Source: Nocardioides sp. URHA0032 (GTDB lineage: Bacteria > Actinomycetota > Actinomycetes > Propionibacteriales > Nocardioidaceae). Taken from it: a stretch of DNA of 64,000 nt. The position numbers were made by a program, and so were the translations under genes. Below the pieces are notes generated by a model. That model was not told where the DNA came from. It worked only from the letters and a program-made list of their open reading frames with translations, and did not search any database. Positions within the stretch are counted from its first letter, which is position 1. The number at the start of each line of letters is the position of its first letter. Positions 8,659-17,978 of the stretch are shown here, in pieces. The stretch is from positions 372,001 to 436,000 of the forward strand of contig NZ_JIAV01000014.1 of the NCBI RefSeq assembly GCF_000620645.1, given 5' to 3'.

Positions 8659-8681
8659 CACCCCGCCCGTCGGGCGGGGTG
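8659..8681 (+). terminator. GC-rich hairpin after the riboswitch, probable expression platform
   Basis: CACCCCGCCCG (8659-8669) and CGGGCGGGGTG (8671-8681) are exact reverse complements, separated by one base. This makes an extremely stable hairpin directly after the B12 box. It lacks a U-tract, like many actinobacterial terminators. It could be the conditional terminator of the riboswitch or a structural spacer; the nrdA start is a further 134 nt downstream. Confidence 0.55.
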
Positions 8682-8815
8682 GTCCGAGGCCTCGTGGGAC
8701 GGCCGACGGCACGTACGACGTACGCAGGTCCCCGGCTCGCCCGGACCCGCACTCGTACCTCCGTCCTCTCCTCACGACCCCGGACCGTCGGGACCGATCT
8801 CGCGAGGAGAGAGAA

Positions 8816-11188
8816 GTGACGGTCACAGCAGCATCCAGCCGAGCAGTGGGCAGGACCTCGATGCAGGTCCGCAAGCGCAACGGCGACAGCGAGCCCGTCG
8901 ACGTCAACAAGATCGTGCGGGCGGTGGACCGCGTCAGCGGCGACCTGGCGGACGTCGACCCGATGCGGGTCGCGACCCGGACCATCAGCGGGCTCTACGA
9001 CGGCGCCACGACCGCCGAGCTCGACCGCCTGTCGATCCAGACGGCCGCGGAGATGATCGGCGAGGAACCGCAGTACTCGCGGCTCGCGGCCCGGCTGCTG
9101 TCGGGCTACATCGACAAGGAGGTCCGCAACCAGGGCGTCGCGTCGTTCAGCCAGTCGGTCTCGCTCGGCCACGCCGAGGGCCTGATCGGCGACGAGACCG
9201 CGGCGTTCGTGAAGGACAACGCCCGCAAGCTCGACTTCGCGATCGACGACCGGGCCGATCGCCGCTTCGAGTACTTCGGCCTCCGGACCGTGTACGACCG
9301 CTACCTGCTGCGGCATCCCTCGACCCGGCTGGTGGTCGAGACCCCGCAGTACTTCCTCCTCCGGGTGGCGTGCGGCCTGGCGCAGAGCCCGGGCGAGGCG
9401 ATCCGGTTCTACCGGCTGATGTCCTCGCTCGCCTACCTGCCGAGCAGCCCGACGCTCTTCAACTCCGGCACGCGGCACACCCAGATGTCCTCGTGCTACC
9501 TGGTGGACAGCCCCCGCGACGACCTCGACTCGATCTACGCGCGCTACGGACAGGTCGCGAAGCTGTCCAAGTTCGCCGGCGGCATCGGGATCGCGTTCTC
9601 CCGGGTCCGGTCGCGCGGCGCGCTGATCCGCGGCACCAACGGGCAGTCCAACGGGATCGTGCCGTTCCTGCGCACCCTCGACTCGTCGGTCGCGGCGGTC
9701 AACCAGGGCGGCCGCCGCAAGGGGGCCGCGTGCGTGTACCTCGAGCCGTGGCACCCCGATGTCGAGGAGTTCCTCGAGCTGCGGGACAACACCGGCGAGG
9801 ACGCCCGGCGCGCCCACAACCTCAACCTGGCCAACTGGATCCCCGACGAGTTCATGCGGCGGGTCGAAGCCGACGAGGCCTGGTCCCTCATCGACCCCGA
9901 CCAGGCCCCGGAGCTCCCGGACCTGTGGGGCGAGGCGTTCGACGCGGCGTACCGCCGGGCCGAGGAGGACGGTCGTCTCGTCCGCCAGGTGCGGGCCCGT
10001 GACCTCTACGCGAAGATGATGCGCACCCTCGCGCAGACCGGCAACGGCTGGATCACCTTCAAGGACGCGGCGAACCGCACCTGCAACCAGACCCGGGACA
10101 CGCCGGGCGGACCGGTCGTGCACCTGTCGAACCTGTGCACCGAGATCATCGAGGTCTCCTCCGACGGGGAGACCGCCGTCTGCAACCTCGGCTCGATCAA
10201 CCTGGCCCAGCACCTGCTCGCCGACGGGGTCGACTGGGACAAGCTCCGCGAGACCGTGCGCACGGCGGTGCCGCTGCTGGACCGGGTGATCGACATCAAC
10301 TACTACCCGAGCGAGGAAGCGGCGGCGTCCAACCCGCGCTGGCGCCCGGTCGGGCTCGGGCTGATGGGCCTGCAGGACGTGTTCTTCGCGCTCAGGATGC
10401 CCTTCGACTCCCCCGAGGCCCGTGAGCTCTCGACCCGGATCCAGGAGGAGATCTACCTGACCGCGCTCGAGGTGTCGTGCGACCTCGCGAGGCGACACGG
10501 GCCGCACCCGTCGTACGACGAGACCCGAGCGGCCGCCGGCGTCCTGCAGCTCGACCACTGGGAGGCCACGCCGCACCAGACCGAGCGCTGGGAGGCGGTG
10601 CGAGCCGACATCGCCGCGCACGGACTGCGGAACTCGCTGCTCGTCGCGGTCGCACCGACGGCGACCATCGCCTCGATCGCGGGCTGCTACGAGTGCATCG
10701 AGCCCCAGGTCTCCAACCTGTTCAAGCGCGAGACGCTGTCCGGGGAGTTCCTCCAGGTCAACGCCGCCCTCACCCGTGAGCTGAAGGCGCGCGGGCTGTG
10801 GACACCCGAGGTGCGCGAGGCGATCAAGCGCGCCGAGGGCTCGGTGCAGGGCCTCACCGCGCTGCCGGAGGACGTGCGCGCGCTCTTCCGCACGGCGTGG
10901 GAGCTCCCGCAACGCGCGCTGGTCGACATGGCGGCCGACCGCTCGCCGTACGTCGACCAGAGCCAGTCGCTCAACCTCTTCATCGCCGGCCCGTCGATCG
11001 GGAAGCTCTCGTCGATGTACCTGCACGCCTGGAAGTCCGGGCTGAAGACGACGTACTACCTGCGCTCGCGGCCCGCGACGCGGATCCAGCAGACGACCGT
11101 GTCGGTGGCTGTCCCTGACGCGGCGTCCGACACCGCAGCCGTCGTCTGCTCCCTGGAGAACCCCGAGACCTGCGAGGCGTGCGAATGA
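8816..11188 (+). CDS. nrdA: Ribonucleoside-diphosphate reductase class Ia, alpha subunit
   Basis: The 790-residue large subunit reduces NDPs to dNDPs. The N-terminus carries an ATP-cone allosteric domain (MQVRKRNGDSEPV). The active-site pattern is complete: the disulfide-forming Cys in MSSCYLVD, the catalytic NLCTEI (Asn, Cys, Glu), the second redox Cys in AVCNLGSINL, and the radical-transfer tyrosines in TTYYLRSR. The C-terminal tail TCEACE provides the shuttle cysteines. Start GTG 8816 is chosen because GCGAGGAGAGAGAA precedes it and the ATP-cone begins soon after. Open sequence further upstream belongs to the riboswitch leader. It overlaps nrdB by 4 bp and is controlled by a B12 riboswitch and probably NrdR. 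Confidence 0.95.
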   Translation: MTVTAASSRAVGRTSMQVRKRNGDSEPVDVNKIVRAVDRVSGDLADVDPMRVATRTISGLYDGATTAELDRLSIQTAAEMIGEEPQYSRLAARLLSGYIDKEVRNQGVASFSQSVSLGHAEGLIGDETAAFVKDNARKLDFAIDDRADRRFEYFGLRTVYDRYLLRHPSTRLVVETPQYFLLRVACGLAQSPGEAIRFYRLMSSLAYLPSSPTLFNSGTRHTQMSSCYLVDSPRDDLDSIYARYGQVAKLSKFAGGIGIAFSRVRSRGALIRGTNGQSNGIVPFLRTLDSSVAAVNQGGRRKGAACVYLEPWHPDVEEFLELRDNTGEDARRAHNLNLANWIPDEFMRRVEADEAWSLIDPDQAPELPDLWGEAFDAAYRRAEEDGRLVRQVRARDLYAKMMRTLAQTGNGWITFKDAANRTCNQTRDTPGGPVVHLSNLCTEIIEVSSDGETAVCNLGSINLAQHLLADGVDWDKLRETVRTAVPLLDRVIDINYYPSEEAAASNPRWRPVGLGLMGLQDVFFALRMPFDSPEARELSTRIQEEIYLTALEVSCDLARRHGPHPSYDETRAAAGVLQLDHWEATPHQTERWEAVRADIAAHGLRNSLLVAVAPTATIASIAGCYECIEPQVSNLFKRETLSGEFLQVNAALTRELKARGLWTPEVREAIKRAEGSVQGLTALPEDVRALFRTAWELPQRALVDMAADRSPYVDQSQSLNLFIAGPSIGKLSSMYLHAWKSGLKTTYYLRSRPATRIQQTTVSVAVPDAASDTAAVVCSLENPETCEACE

Positions 11189-12189
11189 ACCAGATGCTGT
11201 TGGACCCCGGCATGAACCTGACCCTGCGGCCGATGCGCTACCCGCACTTCTACGACCGCTACCGGGACGCGATCAAGAACACCTGGACCGTCGAGGAGGT
11301 CGACCTGCACTCCGACCTCAAGGACCTCCAGCGGCTCAGCGACGCCGAGCGGCACCTGGTCTCGCGGCTGGTGGCGTTCTTCGCCACCGGCGACACGATC
11401 GTCGCCAACAACCTGGTGCTGAACCTCTACCAGCACATCAACTCGCCGGAGGGCCGGCTGTACCTCTCCCGCCAGCTGTTCGAGGAGGCGGTGCACGTGC
11501 AGTTCTACCTGACCCTGCTCGACACCTACGTCCCCGACGAGACCGAGCGACACGAGGCGTTCGCCGCGGTCGACAACATCCCCTCGATCAAGGCGAAGGC
11601 GGACTTCTGCTTCCGGTGGATCGACTCGGTCTTCGACCTCGACCGGCTCGAGACCCGGGAGCACCGGCGCAGGTTCCTGCTCAACCTGATCTGCTTCGCC
11701 GCCGTCATCGAGGGGCTCTTCTTCTACGGGGCGTTCGCCTACGTCTACTTCCTGCGCTCGCGGGGCTTCCTCAACGGCCTCGCCTCGGGGACGAACTGGG
11801 TGTTCCGCGACGAGTCCATGCACATGGCGTTCGCCTTCGACGTCGTCGACACCGTCCGTGCCGAGGAGCCCGAGCTCTTCGACGACGAGCTGGCTGCCCA
11901 GGTCCGGCAGATGCTGGTGGACGGAGTGGACGCCGAGGCGCAGTTCGCCGACGACCTCCTCGGCGGGGGTGTCGCCGGCCTGTCGACCGCCGACATGCGC
12001 TCCTACCTGGAGTACGTCGCCGACCGGCGCATGGAGCGCCTCGACCTGGAGCCGATCTACGGGTCCCGGAACCCGCTCGCGTTCATGGAGCTCCAGGACG
12101 TGCAGGAGCTCTCGAACTTCTTCGAGCGCAAGGTGTCCGCGTACCAGGTCGGCGTCACCGGGGTCGTCGGGTTCGACGAGGACTTCTGA
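11185..12189 (+). CDS. nrdB: Ribonucleoside-diphosphate reductase class Ia, beta subunit
   Basis: The 334-residue radical-generating subunit. The dimetal ligands are in place: Asp in FATGDTIV, Glu and His in EEAVHVQFY, Glu in VIEGLFF, and Glu and His in RDESMHMAF. The Tyr four residues after the first His (HVQFY) is the predicted tyrosyl radical. The C-terminal tail VVGFDEDF is the peptide that docks on the alpha subunit. ATG 11185 overlaps the nrdA stop (ATGA), so translation is coupled. The enzyme needs oxygen and a metal cluster, which makes its control by cobalamin availability sensible. Confidence 0.95.
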   Translation: MNQMLLDPGMNLTLRPMRYPHFYDRYRDAIKNTWTVEEVDLHSDLKDLQRLSDAERHLVSRLVAFFATGDTIVANNLVLNLYQHINSPEGRLYLSRQLFEEAVHVQFYLTLLDTYVPDETERHEAFAAVDNIPSIKAKADFCFRWIDSVFDLDRLETREHRRRFLLNLICFAAVIEGLFFYGAFAYVYFLRSRGFLNGLASGTNWVFRDESMHMAFAFDVVDTVRAEEPELFDDELAAQVRQMLVDGVDAEAQFADDLLGGGVAGLSTADMRSYLEYVADRRMERLDLEPIYGSRNPLAFMELQDVQELSNFFERKVSAYQVGVTGVVGFDEDF

Positions 12190-12201
12190 GTGCGGCGGGC
12201 G

Positions 12202-12223
12202 GGGCAGCCGGGAACGGTTGCCC
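12202..12223. terminator. Terminator hairpin between convergent nrdB and serA
   Basis: GGGCAGCCG (12202-12210) and CGGTTGCCC (12215-12223) pair over nine positions with one G-U, closed by a GGAA tetraloop. The hairpin sits between the stop codons of nrdB (+) and serA (-), so it could end both transcripts. There is no U-tract. Confidence 0.6.
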
Positions 12224-12247
12224 TGCCCGGCTCACCCGGACGAGCCG

Positions 12248-13834
12248 TCAGACCAGGTTGACGGCCCGGACGGAGCCGGCGTCGATCGCGTGCTGGATGT
12301 CGGCCAGGGCGTCGTGCGGGATGGCGGTGTCGACGGAGAGCGCGACGAGCGCATCGCCGCCGGGGGCGGTCCGGGAGACCTGCATGCTGCCGATGTTGAT
12401 GCCGGCGTCCCCCAGGATGCCGCCGACCGTCCCGACCATCCCCGGGCGGTCCTGGTAGGTGAAGAACGCCAGGTGCTCGGCCGGCTCGATGTCGACGTCG
12501 AAGCCGTTCACCTCGACCAGCCGCTCCTTCTGGTTGATCCCGACGAGGGTCCCGCTGACCGAGACCTGCGAGCCGTCGGCGAGGGTGCCGCGGATCGTGA
12601 TGAGGTTCCGGTGGTCGGGGCTCTCCGGGTCGGCGACCAGGCGTACGGCGCAGCCGCGCTCGGCCGCGAGCAGCGGCGCGTTCACGTAGGAGACCTGCTC
12701 CTCCACGATGTCGGCGAAGACGCCCTTGAGCGCGGCCAGCTCGAGCACCTTGACGTCGTACTCGGTGATCTCGCCGCGGACCTCGACGTCGACCTGCTGG
12801 GCGACCTCGCCGGCGAGGCCGGTGAAGACGCGGCCGAGCTTCTCGGTGAGGGGGATGCCGGGCCGGACGTCCTCGGCGATCACGCCGCCCTGGACGTTGA
12901 CCGCGTCCGGGACCAGCTCTCCGGACAGGGCGAGGCGCACCGAACGGGCGACCGCGATGCCGGCCTTCTCCTGGGCCTCGTCGGTGGAGGCACCGAGGTG
13001 CGGGGTGGCCACGACGTTCTCGAGCTCGAACAGCGGGCTGTCCGTGCACGGCTCCTGGGCGAAGACGTCGAGACCGGCGGCCGCGACCCGCCCCTCCTTG
13101 AGGGCGGCGTACAGCGCGACCTCGTCGACGATGCCGCCACGCGCGGCATTCACCAGCACCAGGGACGGCTTCACCCGGGACAGCTGCTCTGCGCCGATGA
13201 GCCCGATGGTCTCCGGGGTCCTCGGCAGGTGCACGGACATGAAGTCGGCCTCGGCGAGCAGGACGTCCAGGTCGACGAGGCGGACGCCCATCTGGGCGGC
13301 GCGCCCGGCCTGGACGTAGGGGTCGTAGGCGATCACGTTCATGCCGAACGCCGAGAGACGCTGCGCGACGAGCACGCCGATCCGCCCGAGTCCGACGATG
13401 CCGACGGTCTTCTCGTAGAGCTCGGTGCCGGTGTAGCGCGAGCGCTTCCACTCGCCGTTCTTCAGCGCGGCGTGCGCCGGCGAGACGTGCCGGGCGGCGG
13501 CCAGCATCAGTGCGACCGCGAGCTCGGCAGCCGAGACGATGTTGGAGGTCGGGGCGTTGACGACCATCACGCCGGCCTGGGTGGCGGCCCGCACGTCGAC
13601 GTTGTCGAGGCCGACGCCGGCGCGGGCGACCACCTTGAGCCGGGTCGCGGCGCCGAGCGCCTCGGCGTCGATGCGGGTGGCCGAGCGGACCAGGACGGCG
13701 TCCACGTCCACGATCGAGCGGAGCAGCTCGTCGCGGTCCGCACCGTTGCAATGGCGGATCTCGAACTCCGGCCCCAGGGCCTCGACGGTCGCCGGGCTGA
13801 GCTCCTCGGCGATGAGTACGACGGGCATGCTCAC
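12248..13834 (-). CDS. serA: D-3-phosphoglycerate dehydrogenase
   Basis: This 528-residue enzyme catalyses the first step of serine synthesis, 3-phosphoglycerate to 3-phosphohydroxypyruvate with NAD+. The NAD-binding motif is GIVGLGRIG. The substrate Arg is in VNAARGGIVDE, the Glu in AQEPC and the catalytic His in VATPHLGAS. The C-terminus holds an intervening ASB-type domain and an ACT domain (DRPGMVGTVGGILGDAGI), as in the long actinobacterial/mycobacterial form. Start GTG 13834 is preferred because GAGGAC lies 7 nt upstream. It also gives the N-terminus MSMPVVL and a length matching the mycobacterial enzyme. It is monocistronic and convergent with nrdB. Confidence 0.93.
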   Translation of the reverse strand: MSMPVVLIAEELSPATVEALGPEFEIRHCNGADRDELLRSIVDVDAVLVRSATRIDAEALGAATRLKVVARAGVGLDNVDVRAATQAGVMVVNAPTSNIVSAAELAVALMLAAARHVSPAHAALKNGEWKRSRYTGTELYEKTVGIVGLGRIGVLVAQRLSAFGMNVIAYDPYVQAGRAAQMGVRLVDLDVLLAEADFMSVHLPRTPETIGLIGAEQLSRVKPSLVLVNAARGGIVDEVALYAALKEGRVAAAGLDVFAQEPCTDSPLFELENVVATPHLGASTDEAQEKAGIAVARSVRLALSGELVPDAVNVQGGVIAEDVRPGIPLTEKLGRVFTGLAGEVAQQVDVEVRGEITEYDVKVLELAALKGVFADIVEEQVSYVNAPLLAAERGCAVRLVADPESPDHRNLITIRGTLADGSQVSVSGTLVGINQKERLVEVNGFDVDIEPAEHLAFFTYQDRPGMVGTVGGILGDAGINIGSMQVSRTAPGGDALVALSVDTAIPHDALADIQHAIDAGSVRAVNLV

Positions 13835-13943
13835 AGCGGTTGTCCTCGACGTGGTGCGGACAGGTGACGGCACGGCGCTGTGCTCCTCGTGACTGTACCC
13901 GACCGGTCCGCGTAATCGGCTGGCGTCCACGAGCGTGCCGACC

Positions 13944-13968
13944 TAGCCTTGCGCCCATGGAGCTGTGA
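13944..13968 (+). promoter_or_regulatory. -10 box and putative leaderless mini-ORF (Met-Glu-Leu-stop) before the ABC-F gene
   Basis: TAGCCT (13944-13949) is followed seven nt later by ATGGAGCTGTGA (13957-13968), a three-codon reading frame. The spacing matches the leaderless pattern seen at many other genes in this window, so transcription may start at or next to this ATG. The ABC-F gene begins 38 nt further on with its own ribosome binding site. Short upstream ORFs are common in the control regions of ABC-F and other ribosome-protection genes, hence the annotation. It is a weak but testable call. Confidence 0.4.
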
Positions 13969-14006
13969 GACGTCCCGTCCCTTCCCGACCTCTCCCAGGA
14001 GTCTCC

Positions 14007-15530
14007 ATGTCCTCGACCGCCGCGGTCGTCTCCGCGTCCGGCCTCACCTTCACCTGGCCCGACGGCACCCCCGTCCTGCGCGACCTCGACCTGCTCGTCA
14101 GCCCGGGCCGCTCCGGGCTGGTCGGCGTCAACGGCGCCGGCAAGTCCACCCTGCTTCGCCTCGTCGCTGGCCTCCTGCGGCCCACCGCCGGGCACATCAG
14201 CGTGGCGGGCGAGATCGCCTACCTGGCCCAGGACCTCACCCTCGACGTGCACCAGCCGGTCGAGGAGTTCCTCGGCATCGGGGCGGTACGCCGCGCGATC
14301 CGCGCCGTCGAGTCCGGCGACGTCGACCCGTTCCACTTCGACACCATCGGCGACGACTGGGACGTCGAGGAGCGTGCGGTGGCGGAGCTGGCCCGGCTCG
14401 GCCTGCCCGGCGACGTGCTCGACCGGCGGCTCGGCGAGCTCTCCGGAGGTGAGGTCACCCAGCTCGGCCTGGCGCGGCTGCTGATCCGGCGGCCGGACGT
14501 GCTGCTGCTCGACGAGCCGACCAACAACCTCGACGCCGACGCCCGCCGCCGGTTGTACGACGTCGTCGAGGGCTGGAGCCGGTCGCTGCTCGTGGTCAGC
14601 CACGACCGCGAGCTGCTCGAGCGGATGGACCGGATCGGTGACCTGCGGGACGGCTCCGTGCGCTGGTACGGCGGCGGCTACTCCTCCTACGCCGCCCAGG
14701 TCCAGGCCGAGCAGGACGCCGCTGCCCAGGCGGTGTCGAGCGCTCGCTCGGACCTGCGCAAGCAGCGCAACGAGCGGGTCGAGGCCGAGCGGATGCTGGC
14801 GGGTCGCAGGCGCGCCGCCCACAAGGCCGAGCGCACCACGGGACTCGGCAAGGCCGTGATCAACGCCAAGAAGCAGCAGGCCGAGGAGTCGGCCGCGCGG
14901 CACCGGCGCGTGCAGGACGACCGCGTCGGCCAGGCCCGCGAGCGGCTCGACGAGGCCGAGACCCGGCTCCGGGAGGAGCGCGAGATCCGGATCGACCTGC
15001 CCGGCACCGAGGTGCCCCGGGGGCGGGTCGTGCTCGAGAGCGAGGACCTCCGGATCAACGGGCCCGACCGGATCGGCGTCGTGGGGCCGAACGGCTCCGG
15101 CAAGACGACGCTGCTGCACCGGCTGGTCGACCAGGCGCGGGTGCCGGTGGCGCTGCTCCCCCAGCGGCTCGACGTGCTCGACTCCGACGACACCGTCTAC
15201 GGCAACGTCGCCCGTCGAGCACCCGGTGCGGACGCGAACACGGTCCGGGCCCGACTGGCACGCTTCCTGTTCCGCGGCGCGACCGCGGACCGCAGGGTGG
15301 GTGACCTGTCGGGCGGCGAGCGGTTCCGCGCGACCCTGGCCGCGCTGCTGCTGGCGGACCCGGCGCCGCAGCTGCTGCTGCTCGACGAGCCGACCAACAA
15401 CCTCGACTTCGCGTCGTACGACGCCCTCGTCTCGGCGCTCGCGTCGTACCGGGGCGCTCTCGTGGTCGCGAGCCACGACCCGGCGTTCCTCGACGACGTC
15501 GGCGTGGACCGCGTGGTCGACCTCGGCTGA
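14007..15530 (+). CDS. ABC-F family ATPase (ribosome-associated, soluble)
   Basis: The 507-residue protein has two ABC domains and no membrane segment. Domain 1 has Walker [10 protein letters not shown], signature LSGGE and Walker [13 protein letters not shown]. Domain 2 has [14 protein letters not shown] and [12 protein letters not shown]. Between them is a charged, arginine-rich helical linker (about residues 240-310). This is the ABC-F plan; such proteins act on the ribosome as translation factors or antibiotic-protection proteins. Which of these applies cannot be told from sequence. ATG 14007 is supported by CCAGGAG six nt upstream. Confidence 0.88.
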   Translation: MSSTAAVVSASGLTFTWPDGTPVLRDLDLLVSPGRSGLVGVNGAGKSTLLRLVAGLLRPTAGHISVAGEIAYLAQDLTLDVHQPVEEFLGIGAVRRAIRAVESGDVDPFHFDTIGDDWDVEERAVAELARLGLPGDVLDRRLGELSGGEVTQLGLARLLIRRPDVLLLDEPTNNLDADARRRLYDVVEGWSRSLLVVSHDRELLERMDRIGDLRDGSVRWYGGGYSSYAAQVQAEQDAAAQAVSSARSDLRKQRNERVEAERMLAGRRRAAHKAERTTGLGKAVINAKKQQAEESAARHRRVQDDRVGQARERLDEAETRLREEREIRIDLPGTEVPRGRVVLESEDLRINGPDRIGVVGPNGSGKTTLLHRLVDQARVPVALLPQRLDVLDSDDTVYGNVARRAPGADANTVRARLARFLFRGATADRRVGDLSGGERFRATLAALLLADPAPQLLLLDEPTNNLDFASYDALVSALASYRGALVVASHDPAFLDDVGVDRVVDLG

Positions 15531-15542
15531 CCCGGCCGGGCG

Positions 15543-16805
15543 CTAGGCGAACAGCGCCTGGCCGACGTACTCGCCCGCACCGATGCCGGGCGGCACGGCG
15601 AACAGGGCGGAGCCGGTGACCTTGACGTACTCCATCAGCGCGTCCACCTTCGCCATCCGGTTCTGCACCGGGATGAACTGGGTGTCCGGGTTGCGCATGA
15701 ACGCGATGAAGAACAGGCCGGCGTTCAGCCCGCCGAGCGGGTCGCTGCCGTCGACGAAGTTGTAGCCGCGGCGCAGCATCCGGACGCCGTCGTTGAAGTC
15801 CGGGTGCACGACCCGGACGTGGGCGTCGCGCGGGATGACGGGGCCGTCGCTGCCGGGCATCGAGAAGTCCGGCTCGGTGAACTCGGTGCCGCCCGAGAGC
15901 GGAGCGCCGCTGGCCTTGGTGCGGCCGATGAAGTCCTCCTGGTCGCCGAGCGACTGGCGGTCCCAGATCTCGATGTTCATGTTGAAGCGGCGGGCGACGA
16001 GGTAGGAGCCGCCGGCCAGCCACGCGGCCTTCGCGTCGTCGCCGTCGGCGACCCAGACGTGCTGGGCGACGTCCGACGTCTCCTCCGCCTTGACGTTCGC
16101 GGTGCCGTCCTTGAAGCCGAACAGGTTGCGCGGCGTGGACTGCGAGGTCGAGGTGGTCGAGGTGCGGCCGAACCCGAGCTGCGACCAGCGCACGGCGACC
16201 GTGCCGAACCCGATCCGGGCCAGGTTGCGGATCGCGTGCACGGCGACCTGCGGGTCGTCGGCGCAGGCCTGCACGCACAGGTCGCCGTAGGACCGCTCGG
16301 GGTCGAGCACGTCGGCCGGGAAGTGCGGGAGCGTGCGGAGCGCCTCCGGCTGCCGGTCGGCGATGCCGAACCGGTCGCGGCCCCTGGCGTCGCGGAAGAG
16401 CGCGGGGCCGAAGCCGAACGTGATGGTCAGGCCGCTCGCGGACAGCCCGATCGCCTCGCCGGTGTCGTCCGGTGGCAGGTCGACGGCGCCTTCGGTGGGG
16501 CCGATCCGGCCGGCGGGCAGGCCGCGGGTCATCCGGTCGGCGGCCTCGGTCCACGCCTCGAGGAGCGCGATCAGCTGTGCCCGGGAACCGGTGGTGACGT
16601 CGAACGCCGCGAAGTGGAGGCGGTCCTGCGCGGGGGTCGTGATGCCGGCCTGGTGGGCGCCGCGGAAGGCGAAGGCGTCGCTGCCGGTGGCCCCCGGCGT
16701 CTCGTCGGCCGCGGTCGCCCGTCCCGCCGCGAACGCGCCGACGGCCAGGCCGGCGGCGACACCCCCGCCGACCAGGCCTCGGCGCGAGACGCTCGGCGTG
16801 CTCAG
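15543..16805 (-). CDS. efeB: Tat-exported deferrochelatase/DyP-type peroxidase EfeB, probable CTG start
   Basis: A dye-decolorising-type haem peroxidase of the EfeUOB iron system. The GXXDG motif is FGFKDGTAN, and the typical downstream haem-side segments (VRVVHPDFNDG, RRGYNF) are present. From codon 1 the protein reads LSTPSVSRRGLVGGG, a twin-arginine signal, so export by Tat is expected. No ATG, GTG or TTG exists in frame before ATG 16532, which would delete the signal and about 90 residues. The CTG at 16805 overlaps the efeO stop as CTGA, exactly where an ATGA overlap would be expected. I therefore annotate a CTG start, giving 420 aa. Confidence 0.85.
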   Translation of the reverse strand: MSTPSVSRRGLVGGGVAAGLAVGAFAAGRATAADETPGATGSDAFAFRGAHQAGITTPAQDRLHFAAFDVTTGSRAQLIALLEAWTEAADRMTRGLPAGRIGPTEGAVDLPPDDTGEAIGLSASGLTITFGFGPALFRDARGRDRFGIADRQPEALRTLPHFPADVLDPERSYGDLCVQACADDPQVAVHAIRNLARIGFGTVAVRWSQLGFGRTSTTSTSQSTPRNLFGFKDGTANVKAEETSDVAQHVWVADGDDAKAAWLAGGSYLVARRFNMNIEIWDRQSLGDQEDFIGRTKASGAPLSGGTEFTEPDFSMPGSDGPVIPRDAHVRVVHPDFNDGVRMLRRGYNFVDGSDPLGGLNAGLFFIAFMRNPDTQFIPVQNRMAKVDALMEYVKVTGSALFAVPPGIGAGEYVGQALFA

Positions 16806-17959
16806 GAGACCACCACCGCCGTGAGCTCGGAGAGCGGCTCGGCCAGCGCGTTGACGGCGTTCGCGAGCTGCCGGACCTCGGCGTGGCTGAGCCGGTCGTA
16901 GGAGACGAACCCGTCGTCGGTCTTCTGCGCGTCGAGCAGCTTCTGGAGCGCGGCGAACCGCTCCTCCAGGGTCTGGGCGAGCTCGGGATCCTTGTGCTCA
17001 ACGATCGGCTCGAGGCCTTCGTAGCCGACCCGGGCTCCGTCGACGTTCGCCTGGAAGTCCCAGAGGTCGGTGTGCGACCAGATCTCCTCCTCGCCGGTCA
17101 CCTTGCCGCTGGCGACCTCCTCGAGCAGGCCGCGGGAGCCGTTGGCGATCTGGTCGACGGTGTAGGTGAGCTTCTGGACCCGGCCGTCGAGGGTCTCGAT
17201 GTTGCCCAGCAGGTCATCGGCGTAGAACGCGCGCTGCTTCGTCGAGAGGGGGGTGTAGCCGGTGGCCGGCGGCCAGAGGTCCTTCTCGATCCGGTGCCAG
17301 CCGGTCCACTTCTGACCGGGCTCGAGGTCGGCCTCGCGCGCGTCGGTCTTGGGGTCGAGGTCACCGAAGGACTCGGCGACGGTCTCGATCCGCTCCCAGT
17401 GCACCCGGGCCTCGGGGTAGAGCGCGCGGGCGGCGTCGTCCTCGCCGTTCGTGTAGAGCTCGACGAACTGCCGGGTCTTGGCCACGAGCTGGTCGGACTG
17501 GTCCTGCACGTAGTCCTCGTAGCTCTCCAGGGCCTGGTCCACCTGCTGCTGGTCCCCGGCGGAGACGCTCGGCTCCTGGTCCGACCCGGTGACCGTGAAG
17601 TCGGCGCGGATGCCGTCGCCCTCCATGCCCGGCTTGCAGGCGGCGACGTAGTCACCCTCGGGGGCGCTCACGACCAGCTGGCGGGAGAGCTGCGGGCCGA
17701 TGTTCTCGACCTCGCCGACGATCCGTTGCCCGTCCTCGCCGAGCAGGTAGAACTCGGTGACCTTCGAGCCGTCGTTGGTCACGTCGAAGGTCAGCGTGCC
17801 GGAGGGTGCCTGCGCGCTCGACAGCTCGCAGCCGTCGTCGGTCGAGGTGACCGAGACGGTGCGGGAGTCGCCGGAGTCGTCCGCGGCCTTGACGTTCTCG
17901 GTGCACGCGGCGAGCAGGGGCGTGGCCAGGAGCAGGGCCACAAGGGCAGGCTTGCGCAT
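16802..17959 (-). CDS. efeO: Iron uptake lipoprotein EfeO (cupredoxin plus imelysin domain)
   Basis: A 385-residue periplasm-side component of the EfeUOB ferrous/ferric iron system. The signal peptide ends in a lipobox LLAAC with Cys19, so it is probably a lipoprotein. Residues about 30-125 form a cupredoxin-like domain, and the remainder is an imelysin/M75 domain with the HXXE motif HRIE at 222-225. It sits 19 bp downstream of efeU and overlaps efeB by 4 bp. The operon is preceded by an IdeR/DtxR box, so expression should rise when iron is scarce. Confidence 0.93.
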   Translation of the reverse strand: MRKPALVALLLATPLLAACTENVKAADDSGDSRTVSVTSTDDGCELSSAQAPSGTLTFDVTNDGSKVTEFYLLGEDGQRIVGEVENIGPQLSRQLVVSAPEGDYVAACKPGMEGDGIRADFTVTGSDQEPSVSAGDQQQVDQALESYEDYVQDQSDQLVAKTRQFVELYTNGEDDAARALYPEARVHWERIETVAESFGDLDPKTDAREADLEPGQKWTGWHRIEKDLWPPATGYTPLSTKQRAFYADDLLGNIETLDGRVQKLTYTVDQIANGSRGLLEEVASGKVTGEEEIWSHTDLWDFQANVDGARVGYEGLEPIVEHKDPELAQTLEERFAALQKLLDAQKTDDGFVSYDRLSHAEVRQLANAVNALAEPLSELTAVVVS

Positions 17960-17978
17960 CGGGGTCTCTCTGTTCGCG

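Noticed and set aside
12057-15476. 1139-codon minus-strand frame across nrdB, serA and ABC-F
   Set aside because: It crosses three well-supported genes in other frames or strands and encodes repetitive Arg/Gly-rich text; a GC artefact.
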